Shown piece by piece: positions 1 through 40,599 of a stretch of 47,500 nucleotides of DNA. The first letter of the stretch is position 1; each line of letters starts with the position of its first letter. The position numbers and the translations under genes were made by a program. The stretch covers positions 1 through 47,500 of the forward strand of contig JAQGDQ010000608.1 in the NCBI GenBank assembly GCA_030141605.1. The letters run 5' to 3'. The notes beneath the pieces were generated by a model. It saw only the letters and a list, made by a program, of their open reading frames with translations. It ran no database searches and was not told the DNA's origin. The DNA is from Tubiluchus corallicola (lineage: Eukaryota > Priapulida > Priapulimorpha > Priapulimorphida > Tubiluchidae).

Positions 1-261
1 GACCAATTAGCCACTACCAATTTGTAAAAACTGTCAAAACACCAAATAATAAAACAATAATCAATTTATGGCCAAAAATCGTCATCATAGACTCCAACCA
101 GTCTAAGATGGTGCGATATTCTATAAAAAAAAATTGCACAAGTTAAGTTTGTTTTAAATAAACAAAAAGCAACAATCTCCCGCAGAAGAAACAAACAAAA
201 CAGCTAGGTGATATTGATACTGTAGACTCTGTTTTACATGTCTTACATGTAAACTCTGTTT

Positions 262-633
262 TAGATGTAGCATGGCTCGAATCTCATACCACAACTAAAA
301 GTGTTAAATTTAAAGCCATTAGAAGAAAGAAGAATTCAAAATGACCTACACATGTGTTATAAAATCATTCATGAAGAAGTAGATTCGAGTGCTGAAAAGT
401 GTTTTGCTAGGACTTCATCCTGATCGTACGCGGAGCAACCATTCGCTAAAATTATATGGACAAGGAACAAATGAAAAGCAGTTTGGACAATTCTTTTTCT
501 AATCAGATGGTTCACATGTGGAATTCACTTCCAAATTCTGTGAATGGTTCTTCAATTGTGACAACAGCACATTTTAAATTATTCTGCAAAAGACAGTATT
601 CGGTTGATCTTGATAATTTTCTCAAAGGCTAAT
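262..633 (+). pseudogene. Degenerate LINE, C-terminal end of reverse transcriptase ORF
   Basis: Translated with one stop and one frameshift, this gives L-K-P-L-E-E-R-R, DLHMCYKIIHE, R-T-R-S-N, HMWNSLPNSVNGSS and ending KRQYSVD. The series 'L-R-R-x-x-x-D-L-x-x-x-Y-K-I-x-H ... R ... W-N-S-L-P' is diagnostic of the C-terminus of Jockey/CR1/L2-type non-LTR retrotransposons. Confidence 0.75.
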
Positions 634-886
634 GTAAGCAGTTTTTCTCTTAATGTCTCCCCAATTCAATTCAATTCATTTATTAACTCCTCAAGAATTA
701 ACAAAATACAGTATTAGGATTACATGCAATTTTATGTAACAAAGGGCAGTGCAGAATATGTAGGCTATCTAGTCAGCCAACACTCAAAAATTTTATTTAT
801 TCTTAATGCAATATTTTATTGTGTCGTAATGTACAGTGTTGTACTGTTACGTGTTTGTACACTATCTGTAAATTTTAACTGAGTTG

Positions 887-894
887 TGACGTCA
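887..894. promoter_or_regulatory. TGACGTCA palindrome
   Basis: A perfect 8-bp CRE/ATF-type palindrome, one of four in the window. No promoter context supports function here; it lies among repeats. Confidence 0.25.
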
Positions 895-1103
895 TCCATT
901 GTACTCCGTTTATAACTTTAATTCAGTAAAAGCTGCTACAGGCTTTGCGTTAGATAAACAAACAGTAGGCACGATGTTACGGGCTTTGTGTTATAAATGA
1001 GCACTAGGCAGAATGTTCGCGTATTATTGATTACACGTGTATTTATACGCAAAATCTTTTGCGGGGCCTTTGCTAGTTGAGTGTTAATAAATTAAAAACC
1101 GAC

Positions 1104-28716
<27,613 letters not shown>

Positions 28717-30249
28717 TACTTCTCTCAAATATATGTAAAAAATAGTAAAACAATAACGAGGACAAATCTATAATTCCAACATCACAAGTTACACTTTTCA
28801 CTGATTTCTCTGTTATTATTGTAAATTAGATGTCTTTAAAATCATCAGAAACGCGTATTTTTCACTATTGAAACGTAAAAATCTCCACCAGTGTTACTTA
28901 ATTAACGCTAAACTTGACAAAAACCTGTGTAATTTCAGCGAAAACATTGTGCGGCATTTGCCCTGCACTGCGTACTGAACACGCGTCGAAAACAAGCAAA
29001 CTATCAACAAAGAATAAAATAAACTGCGCGCAACGTTAATCCAATGTTGATATTTTGTTTCGCTGTCGGTTGCGATGGCTTACTAAGTGCCTGTCACCAC
29101 GATTAGCTGTCACTGAAACCAGCCCAGGTAAGCTCACGAGCCGCACAGGTAACGCTAATTACCTCACCTGTGTATAGGTAATCGGTTACCCTTGGACGCG
29201 GTATCCAAGCGTTCTGCAACAAAACAACCGCCAGCCGCTTGCCTACCAAAACGGCTGTGGTCAAAGAGAAGCCTAGCGCTGCGAATTGATACAATAGCTG
29301 GGGGGGGGTGGAATCAATAGAAAGAGTTGATTAAGCATGAAAAAAAGGGAAGGCGAGTTGAACAAAGCTATTAGAGAGGCTATATTACTCAGGCGAGACA
29401 AGTTATTGGATACAAACGCTTTATGATTAGTCATTTTAGCCTTTGTTGGAAGGACAACGAATAAAAATGTATAGTTTTATCACTAATTAGGATTAAAAGT
29501 AGGACTATGAGATACAAATCGCATACAGTGAGGTGGTACAGCAAGAAATGATTCTTTACTTCAAATCTTATTTTAAAAAATACTTGTTATGCTAAACATT
29601 GAAAACAAAATTAATTTTTAATTAAATAAGTTTTCTTTTATTTAAAATTGGATATGATCTACTACATTATTTTGCATTAGTTTCAAAACTTTACTCAGTT
29701 TTACTAGTAAGTAACAGTATGTGAATTTCAAATCTTTCCAATCCAACGGCGATCAGACCAGCGAGTTTTCTGCTGCGAATTTTCTCTTTGTGTGTGTGAA
29801 CAGCTTCGTAAACTCTCCGACACTTGCTGTGAGTTGAGGAGGGTATATTTGGAGACATAACAATATCCTAAATCACATCGTTAAATGTCTACAATCAAAC
29901 CTCGATTCAACCAACAAATCAGCCATTTTGTGCGCTGATTTACCAGGACTATCTACCCCATCAACGGGACGACTGTTGATCCGGAATGTGTACAAACAAC
30001 ACAAATTCCTGATCTTACGATTTTCTTCCCAGAATCTCGTTTCTTAGTAAAAGCTGAGCTTACAGTTCTATTCCATATTCTAGAAAATATTCAAAAAGCT
30101 CAGAGATCTTAAAACAAGCAGATATGTCGCTTTAATATCAGATCTTAAAAAACAACTTGAGGTTGTATTAGTTTCATTTGAGATCGGCAGTCGTGGTTTT
30201 ATTTCTGCTAATAATTATAATACTTTGCTTAAAATACTTCTCAAGCGGT
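28717..30249. other. Upstream region of gene 1, no gene seen
   Basis: This holds any promoter of gene 1, but no convincing TATA box or initiator could be singled out. 29753-29830 resembles the left end of the element at 44166-44991 (CAGACCAGCGAGTTTTCTG). The rest is unassigned AT-rich sequence. Confidence 0.4.
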
Positions 30250-30257
30250 GCCATTAC

Positions 30258-30679
30258 CAGGGCCGGAACTAGATGTGGCAAGCGGGGGGGGGGGCGCAAA
30301 AATTTCCTGGGGAGGCAAGATCTCCGAAGTGGTTAAATAATGGTTAAGCCAATTTTTAACCCCTTTTATACTGCATGCAGGCCTATAATTAGCATGTGTG
30401 TAGGAAGGCGTAGCGGACAGAGCAATAATGAGAAAATTAACTCTCGGTTAACCTAACGTTATTAATGTGCCTCTAACTAAATTGTTATTTACAGAAATTC
30501 ATCACACACAAGTTTTAAGAAAATAATACACTGAAGCTACCAAACATTTTTTTACCTAATTCTAATTCATATTGAAAATGATTACATAAGAACTGCAATT
30601 TTCACTGCAAAAAAATTATTTGTCCGATTTTGCAGGGGGGGCGCAAATTTTGACAGCCCCCCCCCTAGTTCCGCCCCTG
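30258..30679 (-). mobile_element. hAT-like MITE (CAGGGGCGGAACTAG family), copy A
   Basis: Ends CAGGGCCGGAACTAG and CTAGTTCCGCCCCTG, with a perfect 8-bp duplication GCCATTAC at 30250-30257 and 30680-30687. The body is an inverted copy of 40600-41035 (AAAATTTGCGCCCCCC, GCATGCAGGCCTATAATTAG). Confidence 0.88.
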
Positions 30680-31580
30680 GCCATTACAAAAGAAAATTAT
30701 CTGAAATGCGAAGAGACTTAATCAAACTTGTCATCATCTCATCATATGTGATTTTCTATTCAAAATTCTCGCCAGATTGGCAACCTCCATCTTTAATGTC
30801 TGTGCCAAACAGATAAGAAATGTTCTGTGTAAATTTCAATACCTACGTTTTAATAGATTTAATTATTTTTGTCGTAAATTTGTTTGCAACTTTAACCCTT
30901 TGATCTTGCAGAATGCCAGTGTTTGTCTTGTAAGTGTTTATGTAATAAGAATAAGTTATATACGTTATATACAATGTATAAGTTAATGTGTATTTAACTG
31001 TTCACCCCTGGAGGAGTATCATCTTGTACCCTCTATCTGGGACTCTGCGTCTTTTAAATTTTGTTCTTTACTGCAATAATTTTTAATAAACTTTCTAATT
31101 AATAATAAATAATTAATAAATTAATGTGAATACCTCAGGGTGTTACTCTAGACACTTCCCCCAGGGAATAGAAAAGTGAGTTCATAGTGTCTTGACTGGA
31201 TTAGCGTAGTTAAACTAATGCACTAGTATCACTATTTTGGGTAAGAGCAAATTATTTATTAGCAGTCGAAATGTTATGCAAAAATATTAATATCCCGAAC
31301 AGGATCACGTGACTAGAGAACTATTTTGAGTAACTAGGGCTGAATATGTAACACCAGGTTTCTCAAGCAATGACATCATGTGTTTACTAAATATACTGTT
31401 AATTAAGTAACTGAATAGATTAAAGCGTATTTCAGCACACATCAGAGGCAAACTACTTACATTTTTCTTCTTATTAACGTTGTAAACAGCCACTAAATAT
31501 GATATGTTTACTTATTATTATTGCATTTGTGATTACGAAGATCCGAATAAATGATATGCATATATACTATACAAATGCAA

Positions 31581-31765
31581 TAATAACAAACAAACATATA
31601 AGATTTATTGGCTATTTAGAACGCAAAATTACCTATGTACATATATATATATATATATATATACATACAGTAAAATCACACTATGTGTATACATATATAT
31701 CATTATATGTAATAATAACAAACAAACATGTAAGATTTAGTGGCTATTTAGAACGTAAAAATTAC

Positions 31766-31813
<48 letters not shown>

Positions 31814-31815
31814 TA
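31581..31815. repeat. Duplicated segment with (AT)n microsatellites
   Basis: A unit containing AATAATAACAAACAAACAT, TTTAGAACGYAAAA, an (AT)n run, then ACAGTAAAATC occurs twice, about 120-140 bp apart. The AT runs are at about 31640-31661 and 31771-31810. Confidence 0.85.
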
Positions 31816-31987
31816 AAATCGACTATGTGTATACATATATATTATCATATGTACTTACATTATATATAATATACAATAATATTATACATATAATAGTAAA
31901 ACAGTAATATCGTTTAAATTTGTCTTGTAAACTAGTAATTTGGGCTAAAATGTACAATTCCCCACACATACAAAAATTGTTCGTTAA

Positions 31988-32046
31988 GCGTATTAGGATT
32001 AGGGTTAGGGTTGGAATTTGGGTTAGGATTAGGATTAGGGTTAAGG
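31988..32046. repeat. Interstitial telomere-like repeat
   Basis: Degenerate TTAGGG and TTAGGA units (GGATTAGGGTTAGGGTTGG, then GGGTTAGGATTAGGATTAGG). About eight to nine units. Confidence 0.8.
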
Positions 32047-32420
32047 TATTTAAATAGTGTGAGGAATAGTAAACTCCTTCCGCAATTTGAGTTATAATCA
32101 CTTTCATTAATACCAAATACTGTCTATTGTCAAAATCAGCTGCTTATACAAGCACTCTGGCTACAGCAGATGTTCCGTGAACAACTTGTTTAACATCATC
32201 TCTACAAATAGCTGATATGTGCTCATTAGGAGTTCATCCAAGCATCTGCTTCGATCTAACTTCTATCAATAATAAATAAGGACAGGTGTTTCGTGAGAGG
32301 ACACAGCGTTTTTGCACAGGTAGTCAGTGACCTCTTTCATATGATGATGATGACACATAAATGTGTTTTAAACAGGTGTGACTCGCAAAGGTAAAAAATA
32401 ACAGCTACTGAAATAACAAC

Positions 32421-32884
32421 TTAACCCTTTCATGCCCGTTGTATGCCGTGGGATACGAGAATATTTTCTGCCTTTAAAATTCATAAAATTTTAAAACTGA
32501 CAGTTATTTGATCTGTTAATAGTTATTTTGATTTAAGCCAATAACAATAGACTAAAAATGGTGATAAAATGGCAAATTAGAAAATCTGCATAGCATAAAC
32601 TGCGCAAGGTACAGTACTTTAGAGACGACTTTGTACAGATCAGCATAGCGTGCATACTAAATGTCTTAAATACTTTAAAAAATTATCAGCAGTTGCAAAA
32701 TGAAGCACATTTTATGCTTCCATTGAATCCCAATGTATCCCGTGGGATACAGGCTATATTTAACACGCGGGCACAGGTAGAAAAAAATAATTATTATGTG
32801 TAAACAAGATGGGCATACTGAACAAAAGTACCAAGCCAAAATAATTTTTCTTATTAAAAAATAATTTGGGACTGAAAGGGTTAA
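32421..32884 (-). mobile_element. piggyBac-like MITE, copy 3
   Basis: Reverse orientation relative to the other copies, TTAA at both ends, termini CCCTTTCATGCCC and GGGACTGAAAGGG. Internal CCCGTGGGATACAGG half-palindrome retained. Confidence 0.83.
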
Positions 32885-32919
32885 GTTAATATTATTAAGA
32901 AACCACATTTTGTAGTAAT

Positions 32920-33435
32920 TTAAAGGAACTACTTAATAGAATATCGAAAGCAAACGCGAATAACTTATATGAAAAAATTATTACCACAGAAACGTATTTC
33001 GCATTTGCTAGAGACAGGCCCTAGCACCTGCATCTCGGAAACGCATTGCACAAAAAAACAGGTACTGCATCTCTCAGTTCAGAGTTGTTCAGTTGTGACG
33101 TAGTACACACGTTCGAGAGCATTAACACAGTAGTAAATTTGAAATTTAAATTTTTAAACACCGAATGTCTTTGTATATCACGCGAAATTTTGTACAGCGA
33201 CAGTGTACTTCAATTTTCTCTTAACACGTTCATGAAATATTTGTGCTTTTGAAAATTGTGTTAACTTGTGACGTCATCACTAACTGGGCTCGCTGGCTGT
33301 TAATTAAGTTTTCAACCTATTATTTGATTATCAGACACTTTGGCCTAATTGTAGGTGTTAAAAAGTATACTTTTTATCGCACTTCCAAGTGGGACAGGAT
33401 ATCAAAAATCATTGTGTTTCCCTTTAATGAATCTT
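32920..33435. mobile_element. Possible element with TTAAAGG ends
   Basis: The left end TTTAAAGGAACTAC and right end TTGTGTTTCCCTTTAA resemble the ends of 24380-24936, and TGACGTCA occurs at 33269-33276. The weak terminal match makes this tentative. Confidence 0.3.
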
Positions 33436-33719
33436 ACTGTATAATAATCACTACTACTATTATAAAGTGTTAAAAATTTATTTTTCTAGCCTAATAGGCC
33501 GGACATTGTCTAGCGGCTCTAGCCTAACTGGCCTCCCCAAGTCAGCCCAAGATACATATGGTCAAATCTGACTTGATTTATTCTAATGTAATCTCGGTAA
33601 CGTAATCAGTATTATTCTGTCTGTTATCAATTCGAATTAAGTCAGACGAAATCAAATCCACATTGACCCACTAAGCTAATAAGAAATCTTATGTAATCAA
33701 ATATAGTCTAACTATACAT

Positions 33720-33860
33720 GACTTAATCTAACCTAAACTAATCTAATCTAATCTAATCTAATGCAATCTAATCTAATCTAATCCGAAATAATTTAATGTA
33801 AGCTCATCTAATCTTATTTAATCTTATCAACTTTAACTATCTAATCTAATGTATACAATG
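33720..33860. repeat. (TAATC)n microsatellite, degenerate
   Basis: TAATC/AATCT units, perfect over about 50 bases and decaying on both sides. Confidence 0.85.
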
Positions 33861-34438
33861 TCATATAATCTTATTTTGTCTTATTTAATTGAGCCAAACA
33901 AAATTTTACCTAAAGTTACTGCAGTCTAATACATCTGTTTTGTTCCAAAAATGGTTTTTTCAAGTTAATAAGTTAACATCACACTACTAAACAAAATAAA
34001 TGCCAAGTTTTTTATGCTAATCTTAAAACGTTTCTATGAAACCAGCTGCATTTAAGTAAATAGGCTATTTTAAGGTTAGCCTTCTTTACAATTACCACAA
34101 GGTCAAGCAGAAACGCTGGCTTAAATAAAGCAGTTAGAGAGACAGCCATTCGATTCAATTTTATTTGAACAAATAGATACAATGTACATTGGCAAATTGC
34201 TTAATACGATATAATATACATATCAAATGCTATATAAACAGAAAAAAATAATTCATACCAGACTTTATGCAAAGCTATTTTTAAAGACAAATATTAAGAT
34301 GTAGTATATTGATACAAAAATCATAGTAAGATATTGTATAATTCAGCATTGAAAAAGAAAATGTCTTAAGTATCAGTTCCAACTTCTTAAACGAAAGATT
34401 ATATAGAAGAAAGAAATGAGAATTGAAAACAATTGTGG

Positions 34439-34712
34439 TTAGAGTCTGCTGTGATAGTACTGACTTCTTCTCTAGGGACCAGAGTTAGAGTCTGCTGCCA
34501 TAGTACTGACTTCTTCTCTAGGGACCGGAGTTAGAGTCTGCTGCCATAGTACTGACTTCTTCTCTAGGGACCGGAGTTAGAGTCTGCTGCCATAGTACTG
34601 ACTTCTTCTCTAGGTACCAGAGTTAGAGTCTGCTGCCGTGGTACTGACTTCTTCTCTAGGGACCAGAGTTAGAGTCTGCTGCCGTAGTACTGACTTCTTC
34701 TCTAAGGATCGA
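34439..34712. repeat. 46-bp minisatellite
   Basis: Six copies of a 46-bp unit with GTCTGCTGCCATAGTACTGA and CTTCTTCTCTAGGGACCRGA. Intergenic. Confidence 0.93.
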
Positions 34713-35143
34713 AGTTGTTCCAAAATAAAGTTTCTTGCATTGATGTCATTAACGTATAAAGTGTAACCGCAAAACCTATTCAGAAAAAGTTATCAAATCT
34801 GAAAGCAGCCAGTCCAAAACCAAGAGTAATGACTACTAAGACTCTTTTTAACATGTAATTAAAAATTAACGCAGCTTTGTCCCCTGGGTCAATGCACTCC
34901 TAAGGACACTATTAATAGGGAATCCGCAAACAGAGCCAGTAACAAAATCTATTCAGTTTGGTTCGTCGAACTGGTTTCCTAGGACAACCCCTCAGGCAAC
35001 TGAATCTTTTACATCAGTATAGAGGACAACAATTGTAGACTGCCAATATTGATTAAAATCCACCAGTGCATTCCTGAAATTCATAATTAATCAGCTGATT
35101 TTGACTCTAGTCTAGAAAACAAATGCCAACAGTCAGACTGTCA

Positions 35144-35608
35144 TTAACCCTTTCAGTCCCAAATTATTTTTTTATAGAAAAAAAATTTGGCTTAGTACTT
35201 TTGTTCAGTATGTCGATGTTGTTTACACATAATAATTATTTTTTCTACCTGTGCCCGCGTGCTAAATATAGCCTTGTATCCCACGGGATACATTGGGATT
35301 CAATGGAAGCATAAAATGTGCTTCATTTTGCAACTGCTGATAATTTTTTAAAGTATTTAAGACATTTAGTATGCATGCTATGCTGATCTGTACAAAGTCG
35401 TCTCTAAAATACTGTACCTTGCGCAGTTTTTTATGCTACGTAGATTTTCTAGTTTGCCATTTTATCACCATTTTTAGTCTATTGTTATTGGCTTAAATCA
35501 AAATAACTATTAACAGATCAAATAACTATCAGTTTTAAAATTTCATTAATTTTAAAGGCAGAAAATATTCTCGTATCCCACGGGATACAATGGGTATGAA
35601 AGGGTTAA
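35144..35608 (+). mobile_element. piggyBac-like MITE, copy 4
   Basis: TTAA at both ends, CCCTTTCAGTCCC start and TATGAAAGGG end. Contains two TATCCCACGGGATACA palindromes. The SINE pair abuts its right end. Confidence 0.85.
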
Positions 35609-36048
35609 TTCATTGTAACTGTGATTGCCAGAATTTTAATAAACTATTGCAGTTTATTTTGCCAATTATTACCCTCTGTGGGTAATGAGGTGAGAAAGGA
35701 GACACTGAAAAATTGTCAACTGGTTGGGATTTGAACACGAGACCTTGGATTAGTACTTCCATACTTCCAGTCAACATGACAGAGCAGGCTCGATTGTCCT
35801 TTATAGCACACAATCCAACAGCGCCGCCTATGAGGTTGACACTTGCAGCTGCAGGAAGGAAATCACAGGCTAGCTTGGGTGGTGGTAGAGCATGGGTGTA
35901 CTAATCCCAGGTCGCAGGTTCGAATCCCAACTAATCCATAATTCTTCAGTGTCCCCCCTTTATCCAACTCACATAGGTAATGTAATTTGTAAACTAAACC
36001 GCAAAGGGGTTTATAAAAATTCTGGCAATCACAGTCACGATTAATTAA
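35608..36048. mobile_element. Head-to-head inverted pair of tRNA-derived SINEs
   Basis: The left arm (minus strand) and right arm (plus strand) align over about 170 bases. Each has GTACTAATCC, a B-box (GTTCAAATCCC or GGTTCGAATCCC), TTCAGTGTC, and an end ATTCTGGCAATCACAGT. The right arm also shows an A-box-like TAGCTTGGGTGG near 35874. The pair forms a large imperfect hairpin. Confidence 0.75.
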
Positions 36049-36402
36049 TGATACCGTTAGTTGCCAACTAAAATTGGGAAAATATTGATACTATGGTCAG
36101 ACTGTATTAAGCATTTTCTGGCTTCAGCAAAAACGCATTGTAAATTACAAATTTTGGTAAATCTGTGTTACTTTAAACACCTGGTTAAGTTCGTAGATCG
36201 TAGATTCGTTCATCTTCAGTTTGATTTTTTTATTATTATTATTATTATGCACTTATTATTACTGTGTATGAATTGTACTAACACGTTATAAGCATATCAT
36301 TATCAATTTTATGTCATTCGTAACAATTTAGTTTTTATTATAAGCAGTACTAACACTAATACACTGTAGCATAGCGCCTATAAAAAATGTTCATCACTAA
36401 CC

Positions 36403-36668
<266 letters not shown>

Positions 36669-37140
36669 GCAAGAACATTCACTGCAAATCAAAATACCAC
36701 TTTGTTATTTCACTTAGCAGACTGTTGGCTCTTTACGCCCCAAACAAGTCATCCAGAATCTTGTGTAAAGGCCAAAGTTATGTGTCACGTGGTGTCATTC
36801 ATTTTCAAGCTAAATTTGCAGTAGTGGCTTCCAGAAAAACTGGGCTAACAGAGGTGGTATAGGTTCTACTCTTTCTTGGAAAAGTAGGACTCTTTTGTTG
36901 GCTGAGCATGGCAGGGAACTCGCGACTCGTCCACGTCATGTGTGTACATAAGCAATCTTTCTAACAAATGTAATGCAACACACTTTACAAATTCTGTAAA
37001 AACAAAAATCCATCAAGCATGGGTATAAGAAAGCATTTTGGACGTTCATCGACTATTTCCAAGAGTTCATCCATGCGTTGAACGAATATTACCATTTTCA
37101 AATTATTATTTTTTTGTCTAAACACATTTTTATTTAACAA

Positions 37141-37225
37141 AAATTAATAATAAATAATAATAACAATAACAACAACAACAACAACAACAACAAAAACAAC
37201 AACAATAATAATAATAACAATAAAA
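37141..37225. repeat. (AAT/AAC)n microsatellite
   Basis: AATAAT, AACAAC and AATAAT blocks, about 85 bases. Confidence 0.9.
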
Positions 37226-37551
37226 ACCTTATTTGGTATGCAGTTATACGTAACTGATTAATAATACCATAAGCTGTAATGCAGAAGTAATGCATGTTAC
37301 AAAATATGAAGCATGACACTTATGTGTTAGTAATGAGTAAAATATTGATGTTAACTTAGTTATACTCTATACAATCAATTGATGAAAAGCGGCGCATAGG
37401 TTTTATATAGTCTTGGGTAGTTTAAAACTTATTAGCAAATAAATTTCATGTGACGAACATAGGTTCCGCAGTTTTGTGTATGTACGTGTTGCGTAATTTA
37501 GCAATTTGTTAACGTTTTCATCATGCTAATTGTTGTAGGAATATGATGCCA

Positions 37552-37893
37552 ATAAACCTTTTCACAGCAATTAATGATGATCGTGGAAAGGTCAAAGGTT
37601 AAGTGTACAAGACAATGCAACTGTATACACTTGACAACACCTAACAGCCCATGCTACTGTAATAGCAACAGTTTTAATAGCTAGCTAGAACCTTACCTAG
37701 TTCATTTTATCCTGTTCCCGAGCAAGATCCTGCTAGCAAATCACTCTATGCACAGATTAATGCATAATTAAAATTACTGAACTGATGGAGTAGACGGCTT
37801 TGCCTTAAACACGATACACGACGGTTGTAGCTAAGACGTGTTGATGTGAAGCACTTAACCTTTGACCTACAGCAATTGTTCATGCGCACAACA
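37552..37893 (-). mobile_element. Truncated copy of the AAGCCTTTTCACAG MITE
   Basis: It begins AATAAACCTTTTCACAGC and holds segments found inverted in 12459-13024 (GTCAAAGGTTAAGTGTACA, AGCAAGATCCTGCTAGCAAA, CACTTAACCTTTGACC). The opposite terminal repeat is missing. Confidence 0.65.
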
Positions 37894-38159
37894 AGACGGA
37901 GCAAATGTTTATTAGTACAATGGACAGGCCAAACAAAAAATAAGCATACAGCTTAAATATTTGTTTAGCATAAACTTACCATTTGCTCCTCAAATTAAAT
38001 CAATAATTAGTTCAGAATGGAGTGCACACAGATAAGAAGTGCAAGTCTACTGCAGGTACCCCCCGTACAGGAGGTACATTTTACAGTAAATGAAGTCCCG
38101 AATCACTGATTTTCAACAGCTGCACCAAACTCACAATCCAGTGTTTCACCAAAACTGCA

Positions 38160-38960
38160 AACAAACATCACGTGAAAATTAACAAGCTAAAACTGAATGA
38201 TATCTACAAACTCGAGCTTGCAAAATTTGTATACAAATTTAAGAATAACTTACTACCAGAATTGTTTCTAAATTACTATACGCCAGCATCTACATTCACA
38301 GTTACAACACTAGGTTTTCTACTAGCAGTTCTTTCTTCATCGAACGATTTAATACATCTAAGGGTCAAAGGTCATTAAAATATCAGGGATCAGTATTATG
38401 GAACTCCCTACCTGCTCATATAACTTCTTTACCTCTCTGCATTCGCTAAAAAAACAGTACACTAAGACACTTTTTGAATCTTACGTATAAATCAATTTTT
38501 TGTCTATTAGATGTACATTCTTGTGGTAATTTTTGCTGAAAAACATTTTTTATAAGGTGCAAACTCACTTTCTATAATGTTCAATAATGAACATGCTTCT
38601 TATATTACAGGCAACACAGTCAGCAAAATGGACATAATGATTTGGCTCAGAAACAATTGTGAGGTATTTTCAACGAGTTGCTTAGTAGTTCATAAATTTG
38701 TCATGGTTTTTGGTTTTTGATTTTTTTCTGTTGTTGTATTTTTGTTTTTGTATTTCTGCACGTTTATATATTTTTTAATAGTTGTGTTCTGCTGTCATTA
38801 GCGTCCTTTTGTTTACTGTCCTTTGAGAAGGGTGGTTGACTCGATAACCTCTGGTTTTTCGCCACCCTTTCTCCCATGTTCGTTTGTATTTTTGTGTATT
38901 TTATTGTCAAATTATTGTAAATTTATGAAGAAAAATAAAACTATTACTATTACTATATTA
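38160..38960 (+). pseudogene. LINE 3' part: RT C-terminus, hairpin and tail
   Basis: The plus strand encodes IYKLELAKFVYKFKNNLLPE, L-F, then after frameshifts K-Y-Q-G-S-V-L-W-N-S-L-P-A-H-I. This is the C-terminus of a CR1/L2-like RT. A 3' UTR follows with the stem AAGGGTGG/CCACCCTT (38828-38869), AATAAAA and (CTATTA)n. Confidence 0.85.
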
Positions 38961-39927
38961 CTATTACTAAAGACACGTAAAAATTCAATGCTAACAAAAA
39001 AATCTAAGAGGCAGATATTAAGATAATAAAAACGTACCACTTACAGATATTAAACCGCGTATCAAAAACGACACTCGCACATACGTGTATATTAAGTGTC
39101 CGGTTCCTGCGAAGCAATGGCCCTTTTTCGAAAATTCCACACAAAAACAATTTATGCATGTTCAAATCCACTAACCTTTTGCACCAAATGCAACATTACG
39201 CATATTTGAAACAGAACAGCAAAGTATCTTCACTCGCTACGAAGTTGAACAACTAGAATCATAATGACTTAAACCAATGCACATACTGATAATAAATTTA
39301 AATTTATTAGCATCATAAGATTGTATAAGTTATGACTATTAGGAATTACCAATGAAAATCTGTATTTTGATGATACGTAACCGAAAAATGAGACTAGTAA
39401 ATATTTTTGCCTTACCTAAAGAATTTTATCATCAAAATGTTTCCCAACAATACAACAGATAGTATACCTGACTGCTTTCTACAACTGTAAGTAATGTTAC
39501 CATAACAAGTCCTCAGCTAATTATACAGTTAACATTTAAGATATAAAATTCTTGCAATAGTTTTCAATCACAAAAAGGAAAAGTGATTTTGAAGAATTCA
39601 TTACATCTCGACATTTTTAAAAACATCAACTAAACAGATGTTTATACGACCTGGAATAGCAAAAGCGATCCGGAAGTAACCGATCCGGGAAGTATCCTAC
39701 AAACACGACTAGAACAACATTTGCAATTTTACAGCATACATAAACACATTAGCAGCTGAGTAAAATAAAGTTAAAAATGTACAAAATAACTGCTAGAATA
39801 GTGATCATTTCGCGTACAAACTTCATCACACAATGAAAAAATGAAAATCTACTAATAAATCTATACTAAAAGACGGCAAACGAAAAAGAAAATTACATGT
39901 TCAGAATTAAATTCCGATAATAGTAAT
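38961..39927. other. Intergenic, nothing recognised
   Basis: AT-rich unique-looking sequence without convincing splice-flanked coding, tandem repeats or paired termini. It could include regulatory DNA for either neighbour, but nothing specific is visible. Confidence 0.5.
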
Positions 39928-40273
39928 AACCCTCGGTCGCCAGAAATGGGGTGTGGTTTCACCCCAGCGTTAACACTGCATTGTAATCGTATTGACTATT
40001 TTCCAACAAATTCTAAGTATTACTAATTAAGCAAACTCATATAATTTACGAAAATCCAAACATGTCATCTGACAACTTTCTTGTTACAATTTTCACGCGT
40101 AAACTCAATACAGTACGCACCAACACGGCAAAGTAGTCAAAGATATGACATGGGTTTAGTCGTCCACAGAATTGCTACAGTAGTGTTTCTTCCGGATTTA
40201 TGCACGGGCTACGATTGCATCCCATTACCGCGGTATTCGCTTGACCATGAAATATTTCCGGCGGCCGAGGGTT
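39928..40273. mobile_element. Element with AACCCTCGG inverted ends
   Basis: AACCCTCGGTCGCCAGAAAT at the left pairs with ATTTCCGGCGGCCGAGGGTT at the right (17 of 20 positions), 346 bp overall. No clear target duplication. Confidence 0.5.
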
Positions 40274-40599
40274 GGTCAGCATACGATTTGTTTTAACTCT
40301 ACATATCACAATCACGTTCTTTGTGCCATTAAAATATTTCCAAAAACAATAATGTAAGATACATGCATTTTCTGACACAAACACTGTAAAGGAGGCGCTT
40401 ACTAAAAAAAATGTGCATTTCATATTTAGTATAAACACATTTCTTTAGTATGTCCTGATACGGCAGACAAAATATATACAACAATTTTCTCTGGCAAAAT
40501 TTTATACATTAAAAGACTAATCAATGTTCATTAAATATCTACAACAGCTTCGTTTCTATTTGACTGCAGATTTCGGAAAAACAAGTTCATTGTTCAAGA

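Noticed and set aside
29103-29294. 63-codon minus-strand frame upstream of exon 1
   Set aside because: No family resemblance, no splice support linking it to exon 1, and it is of a length expected by chance.
35872-35945. Possible functional tRNA gene with B-box GGTTCGAATCCC
   Set aside because: The acceptor and anticodon stems do not pair properly, and the unit aligns to an inverted SINE copy 100 bases away. It is a SINE head.
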